DNA of 64,000 nucleotides from Flavitalea sp966112615 (GTDB lineage Bacteria > Bacteroidota > Bacteroidia > Chitinophagales > Chitinophagaceae): NCBI GenBank assembly GCA_966112615.1, contig CBHWDO010000006.1, positions 62,001-126,000 on the forward strand, in the 5' to 3' direction. Below the pieces are notes generated by a model. The model was not told the DNA's origin. It was given only the letters and a program-made list of their open reading frames with translations, and ran no database searches. Shown here piece by piece: positions 35,401-43,087 of this stretch (the stretch's first letter is position 1; the number at the start of each line of letters is the position of its first letter). Position numbers and translations under genes: made by a program.

Positions 35401-36384
35401 ATGAGTTGTGAATTCGAAGATAAAGTTTTTCAGGTGGATGCCGAAGGGTTTTCGTCTCTTGCATTGGATCTTTTCCGTTTCCAGGCTGAACATAACCCAG
35501 TCTATAAGCAATTCCTGCAGGCTCTGAAGCTGGATCCCTCAACTGTTTCGGCAATTTCCGAGATACCATTCATGCCTATTCATTTCTTCAAATCACATAC
35601 AATCAAAACCACGGATTTTGAACCTGTAGAATGGTTTGAAAGCAGTGGTACCACGCAAACCATCAACAGCAGGCATTACCTGAAAGATATGTCGGTTTAC
35701 CGCAACAGTTTTCTCCATGGGTTTAAACTGTTTTACGGTTCGCCAAAGGATTGGGTGATCATAGGACTCCTGCCATCCTATCTTGAGCGACAGCATTCTT
35801 CGCTTATAGTGATGGTGGATGAGCTGATCCGCCTGAGTGAACATAAAGAAAGCGGTTTTTATTTATATGAACATGAGCAGCTTGCTCAAACGCTACAGAT
35901 AGCAAGAGAATTTGGAAAGAAAGTATTGCTGATCGGGGTCAGTTTCGCACTGCTTGATTTTGCAGAAGCTTATCCAATGGATTTGTCGAACACTGTGATC
36001 ATGGAAACGGGTGGCATGAAGGGAAGGCGTAAAGAGCTTATCAGGCCTGAACTTCATGATATTTTGAAAGATGCATTTAAGGTTGATGAGATACATTCAG
36101 AGTATGGCATGACCGAATTATTATCACAGGCCTATGCAAAAGAAAAGGGTTTATTTGAAACTCCTCTCTGGATGAAGATAATGCTGCGTGATGAAGATGA
36201 TCCATTCAGGATCCTAGACCGCCCCGGTTCAGGATTGATTAATGTAATAGACCTGGCAAACATATATTCCTGTGCATTCATCGCCACCGAAGATGTTGGC
36301 CGCATTCATCCCGACGGCCGTTTCGAAGTTTTAGGCAGGATGGATAACAGTGATGTGAGGGGTTGTGCGTTGATGGTGATGTGA
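35401..36384 (+). CDS. LuxE-like acyl-protein synthetase / ANL-type adenylating enzyme
   Basis: 327 residues. The adenylation motif ESSGTTQTINSRHYL, the middle IMETGGMKGRRKELIRPE and SEYGMTELLSQ place it in the LuxE/PaaK-related group, which activates carboxylic acids with ATP, often fatty acids onto a protein cysteine or CoA. LuxE itself works with LuxC and LuxD, but neither is present here. Substrate unknown. The gene runs divergently from the lipoprotein and ends just before a long hairpin array. Confidence 0.82.
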   Translation: MSCEFEDKVFQVDAEGFSSLALDLFRFQAEHNPVYKQFLQALKLDPSTVSAISEIPFMPIHFFKSHTIKTTDFEPVEWFESSGTTQTINSRHYLKDMSVYRNSFLHGFKLFYGSPKDWVIIGLLPSYLERQHSSLIVMVDELIRLSEHKESGFYLYEHEQLAQTLQIAREFGKKVLLIGVSFALLDFAEAYPMDLSNTVIMETGGMKGRRKELIRPELHDILKDAFKVDEIHSEYGMTELLSQAYAKEKGLFETPLWMKIMLRDEDDPFRILDRPGSGLINVIDLANIYSCAFIATEDVGRIHPDGRFEVLGRMDNSDVRGCALMVM

Positions 36385-36388
36385 GTAC

Positions 36389-36466
36389 GTGAAGACATGA
36401 AGACATGGAGACATGAAGACATGGAGACGTTCAAGTCTTCGTGTCTTCATGTCTCCATGTCTTCAC
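36389..36466. repeat. Octamer array forming a long near-perfect hairpin
   Basis: Five ATGRAGAC octamers (36389-36428) face their inverted copies (36435-36466) across a 6-nt spacer. The inner 32-nt arms (36397-36428 and 36435-36466) pair with only three mismatches. The unit is the reverse complement of that at 19966-20038. Confidence 0.9.
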
Positions 36467-36472
36467 TTTCCT

Positions 36473-36480
36473 TATCTTTA
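36473..36480 (+). promoter_or_regulatory. Putative -7 box of the Gfo/Idh gene, leaderless spacing
   Basis: TATCTTTA, one mismatch to TAnnTTTG, ends 4 nt before the ATG at 36485. Confidence 0.45.
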
Positions 36481-36484
36481 ATCC

Positions 36485-37573
36485 ATGCCAACCAACCAAC
36501 CTATCTCCACCGCCATCGTGGGCTTTGGGATTTCAGCCAAAGTATTTCATGCACCCTTTATTGAAAGTTTACCGCAATATAAATTGACCGCCTTTGTTGA
36601 AAGGAATCGCGAAGAGTCGCAAGAAGCATATCCTGGAACTACCTTGTACCGTTCATTCGAGGAAATGCTTGGGGATCCTTCTATTGAACTGGTTGTGATC
36701 ACTACACCCAATTCCACTCATTTTCCTTATGCATCTGCTGCTCTTAATGCCGGAAAGCATGTGGTCCTGGAAAAGCCATTTACCAATACTATTGAAGAAG
36801 GAGAGGAGTTGGTAAAACTGGCATCATCATCTAAAACATTTTTAAGCGTATACCATAATCGCAGATATGTTAGCGATTTTCTGACCATTAAAGATCTGAT
36901 CAGCCAGGGACTCTTAGGTGAAGTGCACGAATATGTTGCACATTACGATCGCTATCGTGCTGAAGCAAGGCCCCAGGCCTGGCGCGAACATGAATTGCCC
37001 GGAAGCGGAATACTTTACGACCTTGGTCCACACCTGATCGACCAGGCACTGCATCTGTTTGGATGGCCAAAGGGTATCACAGCAGATATCAGGAAACAAA
37101 GACCTCATGCCAAAGTGGATGATTTCTTTGAACTTTGGCTGGATTACGGGCATTTAAAAGTGACCCTTCATGCCGGAATGCTAGTCAGAGAAATGGGTCC
37201 CAGGTATATGATCCATGGTTCCAATGGTTCATTTATAAAATATGGAGAAGATCCGCAGGAGGCAGCGCTTCGGGCCGGACAAAAACCCGTTGGTGAAGAC
37301 TGGGGTAAGGAAGATGAGCAATTCAATGGATTGCTACATACCCTGCAAAATGGTGAATTGACCAGGAAATATATTCCAACAAAAGCCGGTGACTACGGGA
37401 TGTATTATGAAAATCTTTACAGAACCATTAGAGAAGGCGCTCCATTACTGGAAAAACCAGAAGATGGATTAAATACCATCCGGATCATTGAGGCGGCATT
37501 TAAAAGCGCACAGTCTGGAATGAAGATCGAACTCCCAACTCCTAACTCCCAACTCCCAACTCCTAACTCCTAG
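36485..37573 (+). CDS. Gfo/Idh/MocA family NAD(P)-dependent oxidoreductase
   Basis: 362 residues. N-terminal Rossmann domain with TAIVGFGISAKVFHAPFI and TTPNSTHFPYASAAL; catalytic EKP motif in VVLEKPF; C-terminal GFO_IDH_MocA_C domain with GILYDLGPHLIDQALHLFG. Overall like the E. coli YdgJ group. Probably oxidises a sugar or polyol. Starts 3 nt upstream of, and presumably shares a transcript with, the GntP permease. The C-terminal LPTPNSQLPTPNS is translated heptamer repeat, not family sequence. Confidence 0.93.
   Translation: MPTNQPISTAIVGFGISAKVFHAPFIESLPQYKLTAFVERNREESQEAYPGTTLYRSFEEMLGDPSIELVVITTPNSTHFPYASAALNAGKHVVLEKPFTNTIEEGEELVKLASSSKTFLSVYHNRRYVSDFLTIKDLISQGLLGEVHEYVAHYDRYRAEARPQAWREHELPGSGILYDLGPHLIDQALHLFGWPKGITADIRKQRPHAKVDDFFELWLDYGHLKVTLHAGMLVREMGPRYMIHGSNGSFIKYGEDPQEAALRAGQKPVGEDWGKEDEQFNGLLHTLQNGELTRKYIPTKAGDYGMYYENLYRTIREGAPLLEKPEDGLNTIRIIEAAFKSAQSGMKIELPTPNSQLPTPNS
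37530..37571. repeat. Heptamer array at the 3' end of the Gfo/Idh gene
   Basis: Six tandem AACTCCY heptamers lie entirely inside the coding frame and encode the terminal residues; the stop follows directly. Confidence 0.9.
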
Positions 37574-37576
37574 AAG

Positions 37577-38887
37577 ATGCTCATCCTTACCATCCTGCTC
37601 TGCATCCTCCTCCTCGTACTCTTGATCGCTGTGGGAAGATTCCACGCATTTCTGGCATTTCTTATTACAGCATTTGCCGGAGGTTTATTGTTAGGAATTC
37701 CTATCGAAAAACTGTTGACTTCAGTTCAAAAAGGTATAGGAGATACATTGGGTGGTCTGACGATCATCATCATTCTTGGGGCCATGCTTGGAAAGTTAGT
37801 GGCGGAAAGTGGCGCTGCACAAAGGATCACAGAAACACTCATGGGCTTGTTTGGAGTGAAATATATTCCTTGGGCCCTGATGGTAACAGGATTTATAGTT
37901 GGAATTCCTTTGTTTTATAATGTTGGATTTGTATTGATGGTTCCCTTGATATTTTCAGTGGTGTATCAATATAAACTTCCAGCTGTATATGTTGGATTGC
38001 CCATGCTTGCAGCACTTTCTGTAACACATGGATTTCTTCCTCCTCATCCATCGCCCGCCGCACTGGTTGCGCAATTCAACGCGAATATGGGATTGACTTT
38101 AATTTATGGATTGATATTGGCTGTGCCTACAATTATCATAGCCGGTCCTTTATTCAGTTCAACATTAAAAAACATAGTTGCTGAACCATTGGATATCTTT
38201 AAACCAAAAGATATTTCAAGGGAATTCTTGCCCGGTAAAGCAAACAGTTTTTTAAGTTCATTATTGCCGGTTATCTTATTGATAGTTGCAACAGTTTTGT
38301 TATTGATCTTTCCAGGAAATAAATGGCTGTTATTCTTTGGTGATCCTTCGGTGGTGATGATCATTTCAGTACTTGTAGCATCTTTTACGCTGGGTATTAT
38401 GCAACAGAAAGGAATGAAGCAGGTCATGAATATCTATGCTGATTCTGTCAAAGACATTTCAATAATATTATTAATTGTTGCAGGGGCAGGAGCATTGAAA
38501 CAGGTGTTTGCAGATAGTGGGGTTAGTGGCCAGATCGCAGATATGTTGATCGGGTTAAAAATGAATCCCCTTTTATTGGGATGGCTGATGGCTTCCATTA
38601 TCCGGGTTTGCGTAGGATCCGCTACAGTAGCTGGTTTAACAACAGCAGGGATTATAGCACCTTTGCTGATCAAAACAGGTGCTGATCCAAACCTTATGGT
38701 GCTCAGTATTGGAGCCGGAAGTCTAATGTTTTCTCACGTTAATGATCCCGGTTTCTGGATGTATAAGGAATATTTCAACCTGAGTATGAAGGATACCATC
38801 AAAAGCTGGTCGGTGATGGAAACTATTGTTGCTGTATGTGGATTGATAGGTGTTCTGCTCCTCCAACTCCTAACTTCCAACTCCTAA
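37577..38887 (+). CDS. GntP-family gluconate-type permease
   Basis: 436 residues, about twelve to fourteen membrane helices. The motifs GIGDTLGGLTIIIILGAMLGKLVAESG, here split by helices, together with VGIPLFYNVGFVLMVPL, THGFLPPHPSPAALV and the C-terminal FSHVNDPGFWM mark the Gnt symporter family for gluconate and related sugar acids. It follows the Gfo/Idh oxidoreductase by 3 nt, so the pair may import and process a sugar acid. The terminal LTSNS comes from the heptamer array. Confidence 0.92.
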   Translation: MLILTILLCILLLVLLIAVGRFHAFLAFLITAFAGGLLLGIPIEKLLTSVQKGIGDTLGGLTIIIILGAMLGKLVAESGAAQRITETLMGLFGVKYIPWALMVTGFIVGIPLFYNVGFVLMVPLIFSVVYQYKLPAVYVGLPMLAALSVTHGFLPPHPSPAALVAQFNANMGLTLIYGLILAVPTIIIAGPLFSSTLKNIVAEPLDIFKPKDISREFLPGKANSFLSSLLPVILLIVATVLLLIFPGNKWLLFFGDPSVVMIISVLVASFTLGIMQQKGMKQVMNIYADSVKDISIILLIVAGAGALKQVFADSGVSGQIADMLIGLKMNPLLLGWLMASIIRVCVGSATVAGLTTAGIIAPLLIKTGADPNLMVLSIGAGSLMFSHVNDPGFWMYKEYFNLSMKDTIKSWSVMETIVAVCGLIGVLLLQLLTSNS

Positions 38888-38920
38888 CTCCTAACTCCTA
38901 ACTCCCAACTCCTAACTATT
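38865..38920. repeat. Heptamer array after GntP
   Basis: Eight AACTCCT-type heptamers begin in the last codons of the permease gene and run up to the -7 box of the next gene. Confidence 0.9.
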
Positions 38921-38928
38921 TATCTTTA
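38921..38928 (+). promoter_or_regulatory. Putative -7 box of the YdjM-like gene, leaderless spacing
   Basis: TATCTTTA, one mismatch to TAnnTTTG, ends 4 nt before the ATG at 38933 and directly follows the heptamer array. Confidence 0.45.
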
Positions 38929-38932
38929 CAAA

Positions 38933-39943
38933 ATGGATTCACTAACCCACATCGTTATTGGCGCCTGCGTAGGAGATCTTATTGCCGGAAAATATGTTGG
39001 TAAAAGAGCAATGCTGTATGGTGCATTAATGAATAGTTTGCCGGATGTGGATTTCATTGCTTCATTCTTCCTAGATCCTGTTAGTGACTTACTTGCTCAC
39101 AGGGGTTTTACCCATTCCTTCTTATTTGCCTTTCTTTTTACACCATTGTTTGCATGGGCAGCCAATAAGATGGAACGGAAAGTAGATTTGAGTTATCCCC
39201 GATGGTGTCTGTTCTTTTTTATTGAGATCATGATCCATTTGTTTATTGATTCCTTCAATGCCTATGGAACAGGATGGTTCGAGCCTTTCAATCATGCAAG
39301 GGTTTCATTTCATACCTTATTTGTTGCAGATCCATTGTTTTCTATTGTTCCTGCAGCTGCTTTCGTAGCATTGCTGCTGCTTCCATCTCAACATCGTTCG
39401 AGGAGAAAATGGGTTATAGTTTCTTTATTGACATGTACTGTATACCTCGGTATCTCTATCATGAATAAACTCATAGTTGATCATGATGTTGAAAAGATCG
39501 CAGCTAATAAAAATATTTCTTTTACCCGCGACCTGACAACTCCAACTCCCCTTAATAATTTACTTTGGTTTGTTGCCCTGGAACAGGATTCAGGATATTA
39601 TATTGGATACCGTTCGGTCTTTGATTCAAAGGATGATATGGAACTGACATGGCGACCCCGTAACCAGCAGATGCTGGATTCTATAGAACATGAAACACAT
39701 CTTCAACAATTAAAAAGATTTTCCCAGGGATTTTATATTGCAGAAAAATGGAGTGATACCCTTGTCTTTAGTGATCTCAGGTTTGGACAGGTTGCAGGCT
39801 GGGACAACCCTCATAATCCTTTTGCCTTTTATTACTTTCTGAATCATCCCGAAGATAATGAGCTCGTGGTTCAAAGGGGAAGATTTGCCCGCTGGAACAG
39901 GACATCTATGGAAGCAATGTGGAGAAGGATCAAAGGAAACTGA
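38933..39943 (+). CDS. YdjM-like membrane-bound metal-dependent hydrolase
   Basis: 336 residues. The N-terminal MDSLTHIVIGACVGD, the LPDVDF segment, HRGFTHSFLF and IHLFIDSFNAYGTGWFEPF are the conserved histidine/aspartate motifs of the YdjM/DUF457 family, membrane proteins with several helices and a presumed metal site. Residues beyond about 190 form a soluble C-terminal region. The substrate is not known for the family. It is convergent with the phospholipase D gene, with 1 nt between stops. Confidence 0.87.
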   Translation: MDSLTHIVIGACVGDLIAGKYVGKRAMLYGALMNSLPDVDFIASFFLDPVSDLLAHRGFTHSFLFAFLFTPLFAWAANKMERKVDLSYPRWCLFFFIEIMIHLFIDSFNAYGTGWFEPFNHARVSFHTLFVADPLFSIVPAAAFVALLLLPSQHRSRRKWVIVSLLTCTVYLGISIMNKLIVDHDVEKIAANKNISFTRDLTTPTPLNNLLWFVALEQDSGYYIGYRSVFDSKDDMELTWRPRNQQMLDSIEHETHLQQLKRFSQGFYIAEKWSDTLVFSDLRFGQVAGWDNPHNPFAFYYFLNHPEDNELVVQRGRFARWNRTSMEAMWRRIKGN

Positions 39944-39944
39944 T

Positions 39945-41132
39945 CTATTCTCTTTGCCTGAAATAGAAGGTGAACAGGTAAAACAGGAATTTAAAAATAT
40001 TATAGGAGCACCATTGCAGAAATCGACTGAATAAATTGAATTCAGTCCTGTATATCTCTTCAGTGATCTCTTTACAATCTTCTTTCATAATTCTTTCCAG
40101 CCTGCTTTCCATTGAAGTGGCAAATTCCGGATCAAGAATATCTACATTCAACTCAATGCTCGCAAATGCACTGATGTTATTTACATTGAAAGATCCGATT
40201 GTAGACCATTTGCGGTCATAGGTAGCAAGCTTCGCATGCAATACAGATGGCTGATATTCGAAGATCCGGATCTTGTTTCTTAGTAGAAATCTATAAATAT
40301 ATCGTTCTGCATATTTAGCCAGTTTGATATCAGAAGAGCCGGCAAGGATCAGTGAAATAGCAACACCTCTTTTACTGGCTTTTGCCATCTGTTTTCTGAA
40401 TAGGTATCCCGGAATAAAATAGCTCGACATGATCGTGATCTGGTTCGAAGCGTTTCTCAGCATCTCGAAATAACTTGAAGAGATCTGGGTCTTTCGTTGA
40501 ACCCAGTCGTTTCGCCTCACCCTGATATGGCATTCATTTAAGATTGAAGCATTTTCATTATCGGTGGTGATTAGCCTGGTAGCTTTAACCTTGGATCTTG
40601 TATAAAGCCTGATGCAGGATTTCTTCAGTTCCAATGCTATTTCTCCTTTCATAAGAACTGCAAAATCCAGCCAGGCAGGATCATCTCCAACATCATTATA
40701 TTTATCGCTGATATTGATGCCTCCAACAAGTCCGTAAAGGCCATCGACCACTATAACTTTATGGTGCATTCTTCTTCCGAAATAAAAGGAACTTGTACGA
40801 AGAATTGGTTCGAACCACCTGAAAAAGATTCCGTGTTTCTGAAGGTCTTCAATAAAGTTGCTAGAAAGCGACTTTGATGCATAGCCATCGATCAGTAAAT
40901 AGACCTTTACACCACGGGCAGCGGCATCTTTCAAAAGGGAAGCAACTTTTCTTCCTGTATCATCTTCATCGAATATGTATACATGGAAATGGATGGACAG
41001 TTTAGCGTCTTCAATCAGTTGATTTAAGGTCTCAAAATATTCCCTTCCACCCCTGACCAGTTTTGGAAGGTTAAATTGAGTATAGCCAACAATAGGATGC
41101 GTGACGGGTTTTTTTATCCTCGTTTGTATCAT
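39945..41132 (-). CDS. Phospholipase D family protein, probable cardiolipin synthase
   Basis: 395 residues with two HKD phosphodiesterase motifs: HHKVIVVDGLYGLVGGINI in the N-terminal half and HAKLATYDRKWSTIGSFNV in the C-terminal half. The order and spacing match bacterial cardiolipin synthases, which join two phosphatidylglycerols. It lacks the two N-terminal membrane helices of ClsA and so resembles ClsB/ClsC; a basic, aromatic C-terminus may bind membranes. It is a single gene, and a 5' spacer of about 115 nt separates it from the next gene. Confidence 0.88.
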   Translation of the reverse strand: MIQTRIKKPVTHPIVGYTQFNLPKLVRGGREYFETLNQLIEDAKLSIHFHVYIFDEDDTGRKVASLLKDAAARGVKVYLLIDGYASKSLSSNFIEDLQKHGIFFRWFEPILRTSSFYFGRRMHHKVIVVDGLYGLVGGINISDKYNDVGDDPAWLDFAVLMKGEIALELKKSCIRLYTRSKVKATRLITTDNENASILNECHIRVRRNDWVQRKTQISSSYFEMLRNASNQITIMSSYFIPGYLFRKQMAKASKRGVAISLILAGSSDIKLAKYAERYIYRFLLRNKIRIFEYQPSVLHAKLATYDRKWSTIGSFNVNNISAFASIELNVDILDPEFATSMESRLERIMKEDCKEITEEIYRTEFNLFSRFLQWCSYNIFKFLFYLFTFYFRQRE

Positions 41133-41248
41133 GTAAGATCGTAACAGACTTTAAATTAGCAATAGGTAAGAATCTCCCCAAATATTCCCCAACAACAATT
41201 TAAACAGGGTGGCCTGCTTTTTTTATCTAACCCGGAAACCTTGGAATT

Positions 41249-41500
41249 ATGTTGTTTCCCCATTCAGCCCTCACCAGTCCATTTGAAACTATATTTCGAT
41301 GGGGCAAAAGATGGACCTCCATTCATGTGAAGCCGATCACAGAAAATGTTTCTATCCAGCACTTTAAAGTGACCTTAATAGATGGTTCTTCTCTTTTTTT
41401 ATGGAAGGATCCTAATCATGGATGGGAAGAATCAAGTGGCAACACTGAACGTTCTCGAATTTTGGGTTGGGCTATTGAGGAGTTTTATAAGCTAACCTGA
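41249..41500 (+). CDS. Small conserved-looking hypothetical protein
   Basis: 83 residues, not recognised with certainty. The composition (HFKVTLIDGSSLFLWKDPNHGWEE and ILGWAIEEFYK) reads like a folded small protein rather than a random frame, with codon use like its neighbours. It starts at an ATG with GGAA 7 nt upstream. No signal peptide or membrane helix. It stands alone between the phospholipase gene and a long non-coding region. Confidence 0.6.
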   Translation: MLFPHSALTSPFETIFRWGKRWTSIHVKPITENVSIQHFKVTLIDGSSLFLWKDPNHGWEESSGNTERSRILGWAIEEFYKLT

Positions 41501-41547
41501 ATAATGTGGTAACGAATATATTAGAAAATCTCTAAAGCATATCCTAC

Positions 41548-41630
41548 TATCTTTATAGACTTCCTGCTAAAGAAGTTTATGTTCAGACTTTTAGGTGACA
41601 GAGGAGGAACGGTGTTCCTCCTTTTGTGTT
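41548..41630 (+). ncRNA. Candidate small RNA with its own -7 box and terminator
   Basis: TATCTTTA (41548-41555) could start a transcript of about 65 nt. It contains a small hairpin (ACTTC/GAAGT, 41559-41576) and ends in a 9-bp stem with triloop GGT (41602-41622) and interrupted T-runs. It may instead be only the terminator of the small upstream gene. Confidence 0.25.
41602..41630 (+). terminator. Rho-independent terminator-like hairpin
   Basis: AGGAGGAAC (41602-41610) pairs perfectly with GTTCCTCCT (41614-41622) around GGT, followed by TTTGTGTTTT. It could end the small gene at 41249-41500 or the candidate small RNA. Confidence 0.65.
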
Positions 41631-42278
41631 TTATCAATATTTCTTAGAAAAATTTCATTCAAAGGTTTTAATAAAGAGTTGTTTATTCTTAATCAGGTTT
41701 GATAAGAATGAAATAGGATTACATAATGCAAACAATCATTGATGGGGCAGCTCTAAAATTTAAAACATTTTGGGGAATAATAAATATTTAAATTTTTTAT
41801 TAATATCAAGTTTTGCCCTTCTAAGAAGCAAAAAAATTTTATTTCGGAAATCTTTTTCCTAAATGATAATTGATTTCAGTCATTTATCGCATTAAGGAAA
41901 ACTATATACATTATAATGCTTGGATTTGCTTGCAAGTTTTAAAATAACTTTATACTTTTACCATCGTAAAATTACTACGTCTTAATATTCTTGAATACCT
42001 GAATTCTTCCTGCTGCTATATTTAAAAAGCAACACCGAGTGTGTTTTACAAGGAGCTTTCAATTTTTCCATTATCCTGAAAGTTACCGATCTACAAGGTT
42101 ATTTGGCCATTCCCTGATTAAGCATTGAATTGCTCGAAAGAGCATGTGATTAGTATATTTTCTTAGAATCCGCACTCCAGCTACTGGTACAGCGATTCTA
42201 TTGCCTAAAAAATTAATTGCTTTCAGTACGATGTGACTGAGGGAAGCGAAGCTTTTATCTATACCCAAACAACTACTT
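41631..42278 (+). promoter_or_regulatory. Non-coding leader region of the exopolysaccharide locus
   Basis: About 650 nt of AT-rich DNA with no convincing gene. TTG (41930-41932), a 20-nt spacer and TACTTTTA (41953-41960) make a plausible promoter, giving a leader of about 310 nt. Within it, AAAGC (42026-42030) can pair with GCTTT (42055-42059) around an AACAC/GTGTT stem, but CTTTCA (42056-42061) can alternatively pair with TGAAAG (42077-42082). A TGCTC-GAAA-GAGCA tetraloop hairpin follows at 42131-42144. Attenuation is possible but unproven. From 41631 to about 41920 I see nothing recognisable. Confidence 0.4.
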
Positions 42279-43073
42279 ATGTTTCTGAGGAAAAAACAGT
42301 CATTTGAAATTCTACTAGTAGTATTTTTATTTTCATTGGTAGCAACTTCATGTGAATCAAATAAGCGCCTGGTATACTTTAACCAACCAACGGACACTTC
42401 GTTCAAATTAGTAACAACAAATTTTGAGCCGTTAATTCAAAAGGGTGATTTATTGAACATTGCGGTGAACAGTTTGGATCCTGCGAGTTCAGTAATATTT
42501 AATAGTCAGAATTCATTATCGACAGTTAACCCTACTGGCGTGGGAGGGGCACCAGGTGTAATGCCAGGATCAATGGTAGATAATGAGGGAAATATAGTGA
42601 TGCCCAAACTTGGTAAGATAAGGGCGGAAGGCAAAACTAAATACCAGTTAACTGCTGAAATCCAGGAAAAGCTTCTTCCATATTTGAAGGAGCCAATTGT
42701 GAATATCAGGTTTATGAATTTTCGTGTAACAGTGCTTGGAGAAGTTAACCGCCCTGGAACCATCACGATTCCTAATGATAAAGTAACAATCCTGGAGGCT
42801 CTTGGATTTGCTGGCGATCTTACACCTTTTGGCAAAAGAGAGAATGTATTATTGATGAGAGAAAAGAATGGGCGACAGGAAGTTCGCCATATTAATCTCC
42901 AGGACAACTCAATTTTTTCCTCGCCATATTTTTATTTACAATCAAATGATGTGGTGTATATAGAACCGAATAAAGCCCGCTCCTATACAGGAACAAGGGC
43001 TCAACTTCTCTTGCCTTCCATTATGGCTGCCCTTTCATTAACAGTGGTTTTGGTTGATCGTATTATTAACTGA
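42279..43073 (+). CDS. Wza-like polysaccharide export lipoprotein
   Basis: 264 residues. Signal peptide with lipobox VATSC (Cys25). Poly_export domain about residues 45-145 (IQKGDLLNIAVNSLDP, DNEGNIVMPKLGKIRAEGKT), an SLBB domain about 150-235 (FRVTVLGEVNRPGTITIP, FLQSNDVVYIEPNK-like text) and a C-terminal membrane helix (LLLPSIMAALSLTVVLV) that would span the outer membrane. It is the first gene of the exopolysaccharide locus, forming the export channel with the Wzc-like protein 14 nt downstream. Shorter than E. coli Wza, as usual in Bacteroidota. Confidence 0.92.
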   Translation: MFLRKKQSFEILLVVFLFSLVATSCESNKRLVYFNQPTDTSFKLVTTNFEPLIQKGDLLNIAVNSLDPASSVIFNSQNSLSTVNPTGVGGAPGVMPGSMVDNEGNIVMPKLGKIRAEGKTKYQLTAEIQEKLLPYLKEPIVNIRFMNFRVTVLGEVNRPGTITIPNDKVTILEALGFAGDLTPFGKRENVLLMREKNGRQEVRHINLQDNSIFSSPYFYLQSNDVVYIEPNKARSYTGTRAQLLLPSIMAALSLTVVLVDRIIN

Positions 43074-43087
43074 TTTATTAGAATTTT

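Noticed and set aside
18912..38920. Short repeats considered as a CRISPR array
   Set aside because: The units are 7-9 bp, contiguous and degenerate, without unique spacers, and no cas genes are present.
41196..41226. Weak plus-strand hairpin (CAGG/CCTG) followed by seven T
   Set aside because: Only four base pairs and no plus-strand gene between 39943 and here that would need a terminator; it may be chance.
42083..42406. 107-codon minus-strand frame across the leader and start of the Wza-like gene
   Set aside because: It overlaps a firm coding start in antisense, has no promoter box and no recognisable domain. It could only be real if homologues exist, which I cannot check.
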